Shown: piece by piece, positions 15,186 to 23,524 of the stretch
How positions within the stretch are numbered: position 1 is the stretch's first letter
Layout of the letters: each line of letters starts with the position of its first letter
Source of the DNA: Aureispira sp. CCB-QB1
GTDB taxonomy: Bacteria > Bacteroidota > Bacteroidia > Chitinophagales > Saprospiraceae
Reading direction: 5' to 3'
Length of the DNA stretch: 34,384 nucleotides
NCBI GenBank assembly: GCA_945870185.1
Contig: CAMBRK010000046.1
Span: 1-34,384 of the forward strand
Made by a program: the position numbers and the translations under genes
The notes under the pieces: generated by a model
Told to the model about the DNA's origin: nothing
Databases searched by the model: none
The model's input: the letters and a program-made list of their open reading frames with translations, nothing else

Positions 15186-16799
15186 TTATTGAACCCTATA
15201 CATTATAATAGAAGGTTCTAGAAATTTTTCAGCCTCTTCATAAGGTATCTCCTCGTCTCCGTCAAATGCACTAATAAAAATCAATTGTACCTGATCAGGA
15301 AATTCATCGTCATATTCTATTAAGTAATCTAAAAAAAATTCACCACCATCATCACGATAAGCTAAGGTTATAAAGCTGTAATTTTGACTGTCTATTTCCT
15401 GTTGTCTCACAGACCATGTGCCTGATTCATTGTCTACTACATTAGGATAAAAATCATTAAAAGTTTGTGCAGCGAATACAGTTTTAATGATATCCCCTGT
15501 TACGGCATCATCGTGCTCCCATGTTCCTTTAAAGAAACTATTATAATCCATTATGGCTACAGATGCAAAATTGGCTTGATTTATATCGGGATCTTTTATA
15601 AAAATCTCCAAACTTCCTACCTCATCTATGGCTAAAAAATAATCTCCATTCTCCAGTTCAAAATAATAATCTTGATCATCATAGTTATAACCCACTAATG
15701 CTATTCCTTGATTTATCAAAATACTTTGACCCGCTTGAACTGAACGCATTATAAGCTTGGACTCAACCCATTGCTTAGATGGATCATTGTTATCAATAAA
15801 AAAGTTAACATTGCTTTCTGTATAATTGAAGATATTGATTTTTCCTTTGGGAATGGTGCCAGTATTTACGACTTCTTTACTTACCACACTAGATTTTGCC
15901 TTTGGCAAAGAATATGCTTTGGCAGTTTGATTTTTTATTCCTTCACTGGCTAGTTTTGATCTTTCCTGTGCGTCCATTTTCATAAATAACTGAGACGTCT
16001 TATTTTTTGAATCCGTAAAAATCTCTGTCCAATTATTAACTGGTTTCTTGACAAGACCTTCTTTTATAAAATGATACGTAAAAAAACCGCCTAAATCATT
16101 ATTTGAAAATGCTTTTTCGCCTTCAGTTGCTGCAGATAAATGCATAAAACCCTCGTACCCCAAAAACAAATCTTTATAAATTTGATCAAATTCACCAGCA
16201 TCAATTTTTTGACCCGTTCTGTTTATGCTTCTAGACATAGTGAAACCTTCGACAGCATTTGAGCAACAATCTGAAATAAGCATATTCAACCGCGCCTTCT
16301 TAGATTCAATGATTGATGCTACTTCATCTCTACCTAAATTTTTTTCATCTGAAGTCAACATAAATGTTTTACCACTTTTTTTTTCCATAAAACCATGTCC
16401 AGTAAAGTAGTATAAAATGATATCATCATTTCCGCTTTTCAATGTGTTGAGGGTGTTTATAATGTTAACCTTTGTTGCTTTAGTGCCCTGAATTATGGTT
16501 TTCTCTACTTTAACGATATTTCTTTTTTCAATGATATCCAACATTTGGTTCAAGGTGCCTAAGTCCACTCTTAGGCTTTGGGCAATATTATTATTTTCAG
16601 GTGAATCATAATTATCACAGATGACTAGCACCGCCTTGACGGTTACGAGACCTGTTGGCCTATTAGATTTTTTCAGATTTATTTTGGTATCAAAAATGGG
16701 TGGACTTAAAGAACACGACCTAGTATTTAATTCGATAGCTGATATGTTTTGTATACCTATTAAGACAAGGCAGAAAAGAATTAGAATTCTAAGTTTCAT
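15186..16799 (-). CDS. Secreted caspase-family (C14-like) protein
   Basis: Exported protein of 537 residues with a signal peptide (LRILILFCLVLIGIQNISA). A caspase-like p20 domain spans about 52-250: strand KAVLVICDNY, catalytic His135 in YFTGHG, and a Cys in ISDCCSN, where Cys179 aligns with the catalytic Cys of the usual DACHS motif. GFMHLSAATEGEKAF and GGFFTYHF near 217-243 are the usual end of the fold. Residues about 310-537 are beta-rich, strongly acidic (many Asp and Glu) and not recognised. The N-terminal ICDNY differs from the common IGVxxY. Prokaryotic caspase-like proteins are Cys proteases with varied roles; the substrate is unknown. It stands alone, divergent from gldH. Confidence 0.82.
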   Translation of the reverse strand: MKLRILILFCLVLIGIQNISAIELNTRSCSLSPPIFDTKINLKKSNRPTGLVTVKAVLVICDNYDSPENNNIAQSLRVDLGTLNQMLDIIEKRNIVKVEKTIIQGTKATKVNIINTLNTLKSGNDDIILYYFTGHGFMEKKSGKTFMLTSDEKNLGRDEVASIIESKKARLNMLISDCCSNAVEGFTMSRSINRTGQKIDAGEFDQIYKDLFLGYEGFMHLSAATEGEKAFSNNDLGGFFTYHFIKEGLVKKPVNNWTEIFTDSKNKTSQLFMKMDAQERSKLASEGIKNQTAKAYSLPKAKSSVVSKEVVNTGTIPKGKINIFNYTESNVNFFIDNNDPSKQWVESKLIMRSVQAGQSILINQGIALVGYNYDDQDYYFELENGDYFLAIDEVGSLEIFIKDPDINQANFASVAIMDYNSFFKGTWEHDDAVTGDIIKTVFAAQTFNDFYPNVVDNESGTWSVRQQEIDSQNYSFITLAYRDDGGEFFLDYLIEYDDEFPDQVQLIFISAFDGDEEIPYEEAEKFLEPSIIMYRVQ

Positions 16800-16818
16800 A
16801 TTTTATGGAGTTGTGATG

Positions 16819-16826
16819 CAAATGTA
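16819..16826 (-). promoter_or_regulatory. Candidate -7 element for the caspase-like gene
   Basis: Minus strand TACATTTG matches TAnnTTTG exactly, 19 bases before the ATG. A TTTG lies upstream but only 15 bases away, so the -33 element is uncertain. Confidence 0.4.
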
Positions 16827-17033
16827 AAATATTAATTTGAACAAAAGCGTAAAAAGAAGGTAAAATATTTATATCAATTTTCTTTTCAAACTAATAGTAG
16901 GTATTTGTTCATCATCACATTTTTTAATGTCATGAAGTCTTATCTTCTATAAACTTACAGCTAGTGAACCTGATTTACAGGTACTTTCGCCCGAATTTTG
17001 TAGTATGGTCATTCTGAAGCTATAATTTTCAGC

Positions 17034-17063
17034 TTTGTATTGATAAAAATTATTCTACTTTTG
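17034..17063 (+). promoter_or_regulatory. Promoter of gldH
   Basis: TTTG at 17034-17037, an 18-base spacer and TACTTTTG at 17056-17063 fit the Bacteroidota consensus fully. Transcription would start just before the TTG start codon at 17078, which supports that start. Confidence 0.6.
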
Positions 17064-17077
17064 TGAAAAATTGAACC

Positions 17078-17542
17078 TTGAAGTATTTTTATTTTTTACT
17101 TAGTATCGTCGTTTTTGCTTCCTGTGGTCCAAAAGTGATCTATGAACACCATATTGAAGTTCCTCAAAAATGGGCTTACAAAGACTCATTATTTTATGAA
17201 TTTGAAGTTTCTGATACTTTAAAACCCTATGATATAAGTCTTGATATCACCCACGAAGCAACATTTGGTTACGAAAATCTGTACATTTATACTGTGACTG
17301 TATTTCCTGAAGGCAAAAGATCTTCCAATCCAGTCTCTCTGCAATTGGCAGATACAATAGGTGATTGGAAAGGAAAATGTGACGATCAAGAATGTCAAAC
17401 GCATATTAATATCGCTGTAGCATCCTATTTCAAAACTATGGGAACATATAAAATAATTATTTGCCAGCATTCCAGGCAGGACTTACTGGAAGGTATTGAA
17501 ACCATAGGAGTTAAAATTTCGGAATCTGAAACAAAACAATAG
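17078..17542 (+). CDS. gldH: Gliding motility lipoprotein GldH
   Basis: Lipoprotein of 154 residues needed for gliding motility in Flavobacterium. The signal peptide ends in a lipobox (FASC, Cys16). Family-typical stretches are YENLYIYTVTVFPEGK, GDWKGKCDDQECQTHI and the C-terminal LLEGIETIGVKI. The start must be TTG at 17078: a TGA lies two codons upstream in frame (17072-17074) and no ATG occurs before residue 117. GldH is also found in non-gliding Bacteroidota, so it does not prove motility. The next gene starts one base after its stop. Confidence 0.88.
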   Translation: MKYFYFLLSIVVFASCGPKVIYEHHIEVPQKWAYKDSLFYEFEVSDTLKPYDISLDITHEATFGYENLYIYTVTVFPEGKRSSNPVSLQLADTIGDWKGKCDDQECQTHINIAVASYFKTMGTYKIIICQHSRQDLLEGIETIGVKISESETKQ

Positions 17543-17543
17543 T

Positions 17544-18977
17544 ATGGAGTCTTCCCGTTACTCACAAATCCTGAATTATTCCTTGTGGATGATTTTTATC
17601 ATTGGATTGGGTTATCTGAAATTAAATTTTCATGAGCTATGGAAAGATGAGTGGCAGGCTTGGTTTGTAGCTAGAGATAAAAATGTTTTTGAAATTTTTT
17701 CCTTCTTATATTATGAAGGCCATCCAGGATTATGGTATTTCTTTCTTAAACCATTTACTTATTTTTCTGATGGCGCCAATGACATTTTTCTAATCAGTTT
17801 GGCTCATTGGATTACCGTTGCAGCAGGTATGTACCTTCTTTTTATTAAATTCAGGTTACCCATTGTTTTCAAAATTCTTTTTGCTTTAGGTTATTTTTTA
17901 AGTTTTGAATATGGCCTGGTCAATAGAGGATATTCTCTGGTTGTCCTTTTTTCATTTTGGGCAGCTTGGTTAATTAGTTTAGGAGAATATAATAAAAAAC
18001 ACTTGGCTTGGGTGCTATTTCTAATGTGTCAAACAGAAGTTTATGGAGTGATGATGGGTTTAGTTTTTGGTATATTCTTATATTTAGAAAATTCAAAAGA
18101 GTCGATCCAAACATTTTTAAAAACCCCTGCAATAAAAGGGCTATCAGCAGGATTTTTGGTGTTTCTTATTTCTGTATTTCCACGGTCTGTAGGACACGTA
18201 GCAAAAACCAGTGCCAAAGAATGGGATTTTTTTGATAAAATTTTAGTGTCCTTTCAGGGAAATCTGTCCAACACCTATTTGCCTGGGAGTACACTAGACA
18301 CATTTACATACGGATGGAGTGCCATAGGCTTGTGCTTATCGATTTTGCTTTTGGGAGCATTATATTTTGTATTTAAAGATCAAAAAAACCTACTGTATGC
18401 AACTATGACATTTACCCTTGGGATGATGATTTTTAGCCTTTTCTTCTTCATGGGTGGTATCAGACAATGGGGCATGGGTTTTGTATTCTTTATGGCATTG
18501 CTTCAGATCAGAAACCTGGATTTTGTTAAAGAAAAGATAGTGAGTATCATTATCTTCTGGATCAGTTCAATAGGCGTCTTTTATGGATTCAAAGCTATTC
18601 AGGAAGATATCAAAATTCCATTTACCAATGCCAAGGAAGTTGGCGAATTTATCGAAGCTAAGGTTCCGGAAAAAGTACCTGTAGTAGCTATCAATAAATT
18701 TGAATGTACTCCTGTAATAGGATATGCAAAAAGAAAATTTTATGAATTACCATCTGGGGTAGAGTTCAGCTTTTTCAAGTGGGTTGACAAAATATATTTA
18801 CCATCAGAAGGCGAACTTAAATTATTTACGAAATATAAAGGCGTAGGAGGTATCGTCATCATAACGCCTAAGGTTTTGGACCCACAGCGATATCCTAATG
18901 CAAAGTTGTGGCAAAAATTTGATCAAAAAAACTATAAAAATGAAAACTACTATCTTTACTCGCTTCCTTTAAAGTAA
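17544..18977 (+). CDS. Polytopic membrane protein, GT-C glycosyltransferase-like
   Basis: Protein of 477 residues with about ten membrane segments. After the first segment comes HELWKDEWQAWFVARDK, then YEGHPGLWYF near residue 60. An acidic pair (here Asp-Glu, near 35) in the first periplasmic loop followed by a GHP(G/A)LW motif is typical of GT-C enzymes related to PMT/ArnT, which use polyprenyl-phosphate sugars. The last about 110 residues form a soluble domain. Most likely it transfers a sugar to an envelope acceptor; substrate and donor are unknown. It starts one base after gldH and is co-transcribed with it. The small GT2 gene at 21916 could make such a donor, but that is inference. Confidence 0.65.
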   Translation: MESSRYSQILNYSLWMIFIIGLGYLKLNFHELWKDEWQAWFVARDKNVFEIFSFLYYEGHPGLWYFFLKPFTYFSDGANDIFLISLAHWITVAAGMYLLFIKFRLPIVFKILFALGYFLSFEYGLVNRGYSLVVLFSFWAAWLISLGEYNKKHLAWVLFLMCQTEVYGVMMGLVFGIFLYLENSKESIQTFLKTPAIKGLSAGFLVFLISVFPRSVGHVAKTSAKEWDFFDKILVSFQGNLSNTYLPGSTLDTFTYGWSAIGLCLSILLLGALYFVFKDQKNLLYATMTFTLGMMIFSLFFFMGGIRQWGMGFVFFMALLQIRNLDFVKEKIVSIIIFWISSIGVFYGFKAIQEDIKIPFTNAKEVGEFIEAKVPEKVPVVAINKFECTPVIGYAKRKFYELPSGVEFSFFKWVDKIYLPSEGELKLFTKYKGVGGIVIITPKVLDPQRYPNAKLWQKFDQKNYKNENYYLYSLPLK

Positions 18978-19095
18978 AAATCAGACATACTAAAATTAAA
19001 TTCTGAAATTAATTAAATAAAATATCTATTATTCTGAATATCTTCTTAAAATTCATGTTATTAAAAATAATATATTGTTAAATTTCAGTTAACAG

Positions 19096-19128
19096 TTTGT
19101 AAGGAAGCAACTTTTTACCTTATATTTG
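19096..19128 (+). promoter_or_regulatory. Promoter of the 59-codon gene
   Basis: TTTG at 19096-19099, a 21-base spacer and TATATTTG at 19121-19128 fit the Bacteroidota consensus. The expected start of transcription is about 25 bases before the ATG at 19160. Confidence 0.6.
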
Positions 19129-19159
19129 CGTCATAATTAAATATAACAATAAAGATTTT

Positions 19160-19339
19160 ATGTTTAAATTGGTAAACGAGATAGTAGGAAGCCCTATAAA
19201 GGAGCTTGTAAAAGAAATCACATTGCACCAAGGTGGTCAATGGATTGAAAAAAAAGAATTAAGGTTTAAAGAAGCCAAAGAAAAATCTAAGCTTCATTTT
19301 AATCCCAAAGCTGCAAGGACTAGATCCTATCAGCACTAA
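19160..19339 (+). CDS. Small basic protein, unrecognised (59 aa)
   Basis: An ATG-started frame of 59 codons ending in TAA (19337-19339). The product is soluble and lysine-rich, with no signal or membrane segment. It begins MFKLVNEIVGSPIKELVKEI, has GGQWIEKKELRFKEAKEKSK in the middle, and ends AARTRSYQH. Predicted structure is two amphipathic helices with a basic tail. It has its own promoter match and is followed by a hairpin with a T-run, so it forms a complete transcription unit of about 265 bases. Codon use looks normal for the window. I do not recognise a family; a nucleic-acid- or ribosome-associated role is possible from the charge but unproven. Confidence 0.65.
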   Translation: MFKLVNEIVGSPIKELVKEITLHQGGQWIEKKELRFKEAKEKSKLHFNPKAARTRSYQH

Positions 19340-19366
19340 AAAGAAAGGTGATTTGTTAGTTAATAG

Positions 19367-19400
19367 AAAGGCGGTCCAGTAAAATGGTTCGTCTTTTTTT
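19367..19400 (+). terminator. Terminator after the 59-codon gene
   Basis: GGCGGTCC (19370-19377) pairs with GGTTCGTC (19386-19393) with one mismatch and two G-U pairs, extended by A-T pairs. The loop is 8 bases and a run of T follows (19394-19400). Confidence 0.55.
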
Positions 19401-19433
19401 GTTTAAACTATATCTGAAATTATATGGATCAAT

Positions 19434-19778
19434 CTAGAAACAGATAAAATATATCAAAACAATCAATACTAGACATATTCCAATACTTGCCAAAATGTGT
19501 TTTACTGGATATTTATTTTTCAATGCGAAAGGTACTGCTTTGCCTGTATTTTCATTGATCAATACATACTTGTTCTTTTGACCAAAAATAATGGCTAGGT
19601 TAAAAAGTTCGCTTCCCAACTGAAAATGATAATTTTTATTATCAAAAACAGAAAAATCTATTTTCACTATTTTTTGACCTACATAAATCATGACATGGCC
19701 TGACTTATCCCCATGATATAGCCCTATCTCGTAATCTGGTCCATATTCATTTTTATAATACCAAAGATGTTGAGCCAT
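19434..19778 (-). CDS. Small hypothetical protein with C-terminal membrane anchor
   Basis: 114 residues, family not recognised. The first about 90 residues are soluble and rich in beta-forming residues (GHVMIYVGQKIVKIDFSVFD, KNKYVLINENTGKAVPF). Residues about 93-113 are a hydrophobic anchor (HILASIGICLVLIVLIYF). No signal peptide is present, so the soluble part probably faces the cytoplasm as in tail-anchored proteins. It begins 15 bases after the PxpC-like gene on the same strand and is likely its co-transcribed last gene. Confidence 0.7.
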   Translation of the reverse strand: MAQHLWYYKNEYGPDYEIGLYHGDKSGHVMIYVGQKIVKIDFSVFDNKNYHFQLGSELFNLAIIFGQKNKYVLINENTGKAVPFALKNKYPVKHILASIGICLVLIVLIYFICF

Positions 19779-19793
19779 GATGTATTTTTATTC

Positions 19794-20654
19794 CTAAAAA
19801 ACAAATTTAACTGGATCTCCTAGCCGTTTTTGGGCTAACTTACTGATAGAAGGCTCATCCAATTGAAAAACTCTAGGATATCCTCCAGTAGTCTGGCATT
19901 CTCTCATGAGTACAATCATCTGACCATTGGGCAAAAGCTGCACCGTGCCTGGCATCACTGGCGATGTAATACACTCCTTTTCATTGCCCAGCCTTACTTC
20001 CGGACCAAACAGTCTATATCCCATTCGACTATAATCTTTAGTGACCACAAAGTTCGACTTTTTTATTATTTCCACATGAATATCGGTAAGCCATTCAAAT
20101 TCTGGGCCTTTACATACTTTCACTTCAGGCATTGAGTCCAAACTATTAGGACGCAAACTACTAAAATGCATATTTTGGAGTGATGGTGGCTTTCGATAAA
20201 TAATATCATTTTTATGAAGTAAACCTAGATGTGTCCCTTTCAAACTTGACGCACTGCCCATGACTTTCTGAACGTCAAAGCCATATTTTATGCCTAAGTA
20301 AGTCCAAATACCTTTTGTTTGTTTTTTTACAGTTATAGTTTGACCTTTTTTTACCTCGATAGGGTTGGATATATTGTATAATTTCATTTCATCTATTCCT
20401 ATTTGGGTATCTGCCCCGGACCAAAACAAGGTAACATCTGCCAATACCTCCAAAACTAGCCCAGAACCCATAACTTCTAATACAGTATCTGAAGAATTGT
20501 TTCCTAGTTTTTGATTTACAAAAAGGTAGGAAAGTCTGTCCATAGCTCCAGACCATGGAACTCCCAAATGCCTGTATCCAAACCTACCTAAATCCTGAAA
20601 AGCACAATAAATGCCAGGTTTAATGATTCTAAATACAGGCAACATGTTGCTCAT
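19794..20654 (-). CDS. pxpC: PxpC/KipA-type protein (biotin-dependent carboxyltransferase-like family)
   Basis: 286 residues of the KipA/AHS2 family. In bacteria PxpC joins PxpA and PxpB to form an ATP-dependent 5-oxoprolinase; in Bacillus KipA counters the kinase inhibitor KipI. Family-typical parts are the N-terminal IIKPGIYCAFQDLGRFGYRH, VPWSGAMDRLSY, EVMGSGL, SRMGYRLFGPE, and the C-terminal ECQTTGGYPRVFQL. The start is ATG 20654, two bases after the upstream stop; a longer frame to 20708 would overlap the reductase gene and has no family similarity. Neither pxpA nor pxpB is in the window, so the oxoprolinase role is unproven. Confidence 0.82.
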   Translation of the reverse strand: MSNMLPVFRIIKPGIYCAFQDLGRFGYRHLGVPWSGAMDRLSYLFVNQKLGNNSSDTVLEVMGSGLVLEVLADVTLFWSGADTQIGIDEMKLYNISNPIEVKKGQTITVKKQTKGIWTYLGIKYGFDVQKVMGSASSLKGTHLGLLHKNDIIYRKPPSLQNMHFSSLRPNSLDSMPEVKVCKGPEFEWLTDIHVEIIKKSNFVVTKDYSRMGYRLFGPEVRLGNEKECITSPVMPGTVQLLPNGQMIVLMRECQTTGGYPRVFQLDEPSISKLAQKRLGDPVKFVF

Positions 20655-20656
20655 CT

Positions 20657-21748
20657 TTACACATCGTAAGTGATAGCTACGTTGGCAGTTTTTGGGTGTG
20701 CCTGACAAGTCAGTATATATCCTGCTGCTACTTCATCATCATCTAACGCGTAGCAACTGTCCATAGTCACTTCTCCTTGAGTCACTTTGGCCATGCAAGT
20801 ACTACATGCACCGCTAGTACAAGAGTATGGTGGGTCCTTCTTTAATTCTACTAATACATCCAAAATAGTTTTTCCTTTAGGCACCGTGATCGCAATCTCC
20901 TCACCTTTCAGGATTACTTTAACATCGCCCACTGCTATACCTGCATCTGATTTTTGATGATCAGTAGCCGCAGAAAAATACTCTTTATGTATGGTCTTCT
21001 TATCCGTGCCTATAGATAATAAGTACTTTTCGGTATTTTCTATCATATCACCTGGTCCACATAAGTAAAATTGTGGTGTTGTAGATTTATCTTCATTTGA
21101 TTTGATGAAATCACCTATGATTTCATTAGAAATTCTTCCTTTCAGACCTTTCCAATCAATTATGGTTTTGGCAAATAATCCCGCAATACCTCCTTCTTTT
21201 CTTACTGATGGTTGGCTCAATACATAGGTAACATTTAATTGCCCATCATATTTCTTTTCTAAGCCAGCCAGTTGATCCTTGAAAATAATACTATGCTCAT
21301 CTCTACTGCCATAAAGTAGGTGACACATACTTTTGGGCTCATGCTCCAATATGGACTGAATCATAGACATCACAGGAGTAATACCGCTTCCAGCTGCAAC
21401 AAAGAAATGTTTTCTTTTCTTCATGTGGTCTGGGAGGATTGTAAAATTACCCTCAGGGGTCATCACATCCAAGGTATCTCCTTCAAGGGCTTTGTTACAA
21501 AGATAGGATGACATGATTCCGTTTTTTACAATTTTTACAGTTACTCCTAGCATTAAGGCATCAGGGCTTGTACAAATTGAATAGGCTCTTCTGATTTCTT
21601 TGCCGTTAATTTCCTTTTTTAAGGTAAGATATTGCCCTGCTTTAAACAAATACTTTTCCTTAAGATCTTCTGGTATTTCAAAATAAAAAGTCTTGGCGTC
21701 AAGAGTTTCTGAAACTATTTTTGATATTTTTAAACTATGGAACTGCAT
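20657..21748 (-). CDS. PaaE-like ferredoxin-NAD(P)H reductase with C-terminal 2Fe-2S domain
   Basis: 363-residue electron-transfer flavoprotein. The order is FAD domain (RAYSICT at 54-60), NAD(P) domain (GSGITP at 120-125, CGPGDM at 230-235) and a plant-type 2Fe-2S ferredoxin domain with Cys310, Cys315, Cys318 and Cys348. This order matches PaaE, the reductase of phenylacetyl-CoA epoxidase, and related oxygenase reductases. No paaABCD or other oxygenase gene is adjacent, so its electron acceptor is unknown. It heads a three-gene minus-strand unit with the PxpC-like and anchored proteins and is divergent from the GT2 gene. Confidence 0.88.
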   Translation of the reverse strand: MQFHSLKISKIVSETLDAKTFYFEIPEDLKEKYLFKAGQYLTLKKEINGKEIRRAYSICTSPDALMLGVTVKIVKNGIMSSYLCNKALEGDTLDVMTPEGNFTILPDHMKKRKHFFVAAGSGITPVMSMIQSILEHEPKSMCHLLYGSRDEHSIIFKDQLAGLEKKYDGQLNVTYVLSQPSVRKEGGIAGLFAKTIIDWKGLKGRISNEIIGDFIKSNEDKSTTPQFYLCGPGDMIENTEKYLLSIGTDKKTIHKEYFSAATDHQKSDAGIAVGDVKVILKGEEIAITVPKGKTILDVLVELKKDPPYSCTSGACSTCMAKVTQGEVTMDSCYALDDDEVAAGYILTCQAHPKTANVAITYDV

Positions 21749-21915
21749 TTTTATACTTTTGCACTAAATTTGAAAATTTTAAAATCTCTTTTTAAGACGT
21801 CGAAAGTAACACTTTTTACAATTTCTACATAACAATGTGAAATGATATTCGATAAAAACGATCGAGTCTTTTGTTTAAGTAATTATTTGTCAACCTTTTA
21901 TAATACAATAAATTT

Positions 21916-22635
21916 ATGTCTCTTAAACTTTCAGTGGTCATACCTGCGTACAACGAAGAACATACGATTCAAACAATTTTAGAAAAAGTTAAAAATGTTC
22001 AACTCATTGGTGAAATGACTAAAGAAATAATTGTAGTCAATGATTGTTCAAAAGATAACACAGAAAAAAAAGTATTGGAATATAAATCCCAACATCCCAA
22101 TACAGAAATATCTTACTATAAACATGAAGTCAACCAAGGGAAAGGCGCTGCCTTGCATACAGGTATTCGCGAAGCAAAAGGGGATTATATAGTAATTCAG
22201 GACGCTGATCTAGAGTATGATCCTAATGAATTTAATTTACTTCTGAAACCTATCTTGGATGGATTTGCAGATGTAGTATATGGATCTAGATTTATGGGAG
22301 GTAAACCGCATCGTATTTTGTTCTTTTGGCACTCTATAGGAAATAAAGTCTTGACATCGCTATCCAATGCTATGACCAATCTCAACTTGACTGATATGGA
22401 GACTTGCTACAAAATGTGGCGAGCAGATATCGTCAAAAACCTGAAATTAAAAGAAAAAAGATTTGGTTTTGAACCTGAAGTGACTGCTAAAATATCAAGA
22501 AAAGACCATATCAGAATATACGAAGTTGGAATTTCTTACTATGGACGCACCTATGCAGAAGGCAAAAAAATCAACTGGAAAGATGGCTTCAGAGCTATTT
22601 ATTGTATCCTGAAGTACAATATCTGGTCGAGGTAA
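21916..22635 (+). CDS. GT2 glycosyltransferase, dolichyl-phosphate-mannose-synthase-like
   Basis: 239-residue soluble GT-A enzyme. It starts LSVVIPAYNEEHTIQTIL, has the nucleotide-binding VVNDCSKDNT, NQGKGAAL (74-81), and the metal-binding DAD (96-98) in QDADLEYDP. RFGFEPEVTAKISR and the conserved YYGRTYAEGKKI follow. There is no membrane segment, as in short DPM1-type enzymes, which make polyprenyl-phosphate sugars for GT-C transferases. The exact sugar is unknown. Divergent from the PaaE-like gene across 167 bases in which no clear promoter motif was seen. Confidence 0.88.
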   Translation: MSLKLSVVIPAYNEEHTIQTILEKVKNVQLIGEMTKEIIVVNDCSKDNTEKKVLEYKSQHPNTEISYYKHEVNQGKGAALHTGIREAKGDYIVIQDADLEYDPNEFNLLLKPILDGFADVVYGSRFMGGKPHRILFFWHSIGNKVLTSLSNAMTNLNLTDMETCYKMWRADIVKNLKLKEKRFGFEPEVTAKISRKDHIRIYEVGISYYGRTYAEGKKINWKDGFRAIYCILKYNIWSR

Positions 22636-22713
22636 ATAAGATTTTGATCGATTATCATATTTTTATAAAATTAATTGCGATTAATTTTTGTTATAACTTA
22701 AAATACGATTTTA

Positions 22714-23061
22714 ATGATCAATCCCATACCATATATAATTAAAAACATTAAAAATGCGAGTGTCCAATTGGTGTACTCTGTGTTACTAATGGTGTATGCC
22801 TATCAGTCAGCTCAAACGCCACCTTGGGCAAAGCGTATCATACTGGGAGCCTTGGCATATTTATTGGCACCTATAGATAGTATACCTGATTTGACACCAT
22901 TTCTGGGACTTACTGATGATCTTGGAGTCATTAGTTTTGGATTGGTTACTATCGCTTGTTATATCAACGATGATGTACGGTCAAAAGCTAGACTTAAACT
23001 TTCTTCCATACTCAAAGAACCAGACCCAAAGTTACTTGACGCTGTAGATAGCAAACTTTAA
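22714..23061 (+). CDS. YkvA/DUF1232-family membrane protein
   Basis: 115 residues. The family core is AYLLAPIDSIPDLTPFLGLTDD (split here as AYLLAPIDSIPDL and TPFLGLTDDLGV), followed by a hydrophobic segment. Function of the family is unknown; members are small membrane proteins. It probably has its own promoter, since 78 bases separate it from the GT2 gene. Its TAA and the stop of the opposite gene share the palindrome TTAA (23058-23061). Confidence 0.85.
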   Translation: MINPIPYIIKNIKNASVQLVYSVLLMVYAYQSAQTPPWAKRIILGALAYLLAPIDSIPDLTPFLGLTDDLGVISFGLVTIACYINDDVRSKARLKLSSILKEPDPKLLDAVDSKL

Positions 23062-23474
23062 TTGATAGACTTAAGGATGTCTTTAAGTTTTTGTGGACTG
23101 TGGCCACCGCCTGACAACCTTTGCTTTTCTATACCATCTTTAAAAAATACAGTTACCGGCTGGCCTGAGATATTGAATTTAGTAGCAATATCTGAATGCT
23201 TATCTTTATCTACGATACCAAATTTGAACGCTTTAAGTTCTGCATCGTTGGCGGTAGCTTCTATATTGGGTTTCTGAGCATTACAGATACTACACCATGT
23301 GGCGTGAAAGTACATCATGGATACTCCAGTTTTGATCTCCGACTCAAAAGAAGATAAAGAACTGATTTCCTTTAAGTTAGACCCTGGTTCCAATACGATA
23401 GGAGACTCATCTTTTTTGCATGAAGAAAATAAAAAAGACACTGAAAGTACAAGCAACAAAATTCTTGAAATCAT
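23058..23474 (-). CDS. Thioredoxin-like lipoprotein
   Basis: 138 residues from ATG 23474. A lipoprotein signal peptide (ISRILLLVLSVSFLFSSC, Cys19) leads to a thioredoxin fold with the active site WCSIC (Cys61, Cys64) and the cis-proline in SGQPVTVFF. It is therefore an envelope-anchored disulfide reductase or oxidase; the partner is unknown. A longer frame to 23558 was rejected because it would put about 28 extra residues before a perfect lipoprotein signal. It follows the 406-residue gene by 50 bases, and its stop overlaps the YkvA stop. Confidence 0.88.
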   Translation of the reverse strand: MISRILLLVLSVSFLFSSCKKDESPIVLEPGSNLKEISSLSSFESEIKTGVSMMYFHATWCSICNAQKPNIEATANDAELKAFKFGIVDKDKHSDIATKFNISGQPVTVFFKDGIEKQRLSGGGHSPQKLKDILKSIN

Positions 23475-23524
23475 AATTATCGATATTTTATTTTTTAACA
23501 ATATAGGTATCAAATGGTTCACTG

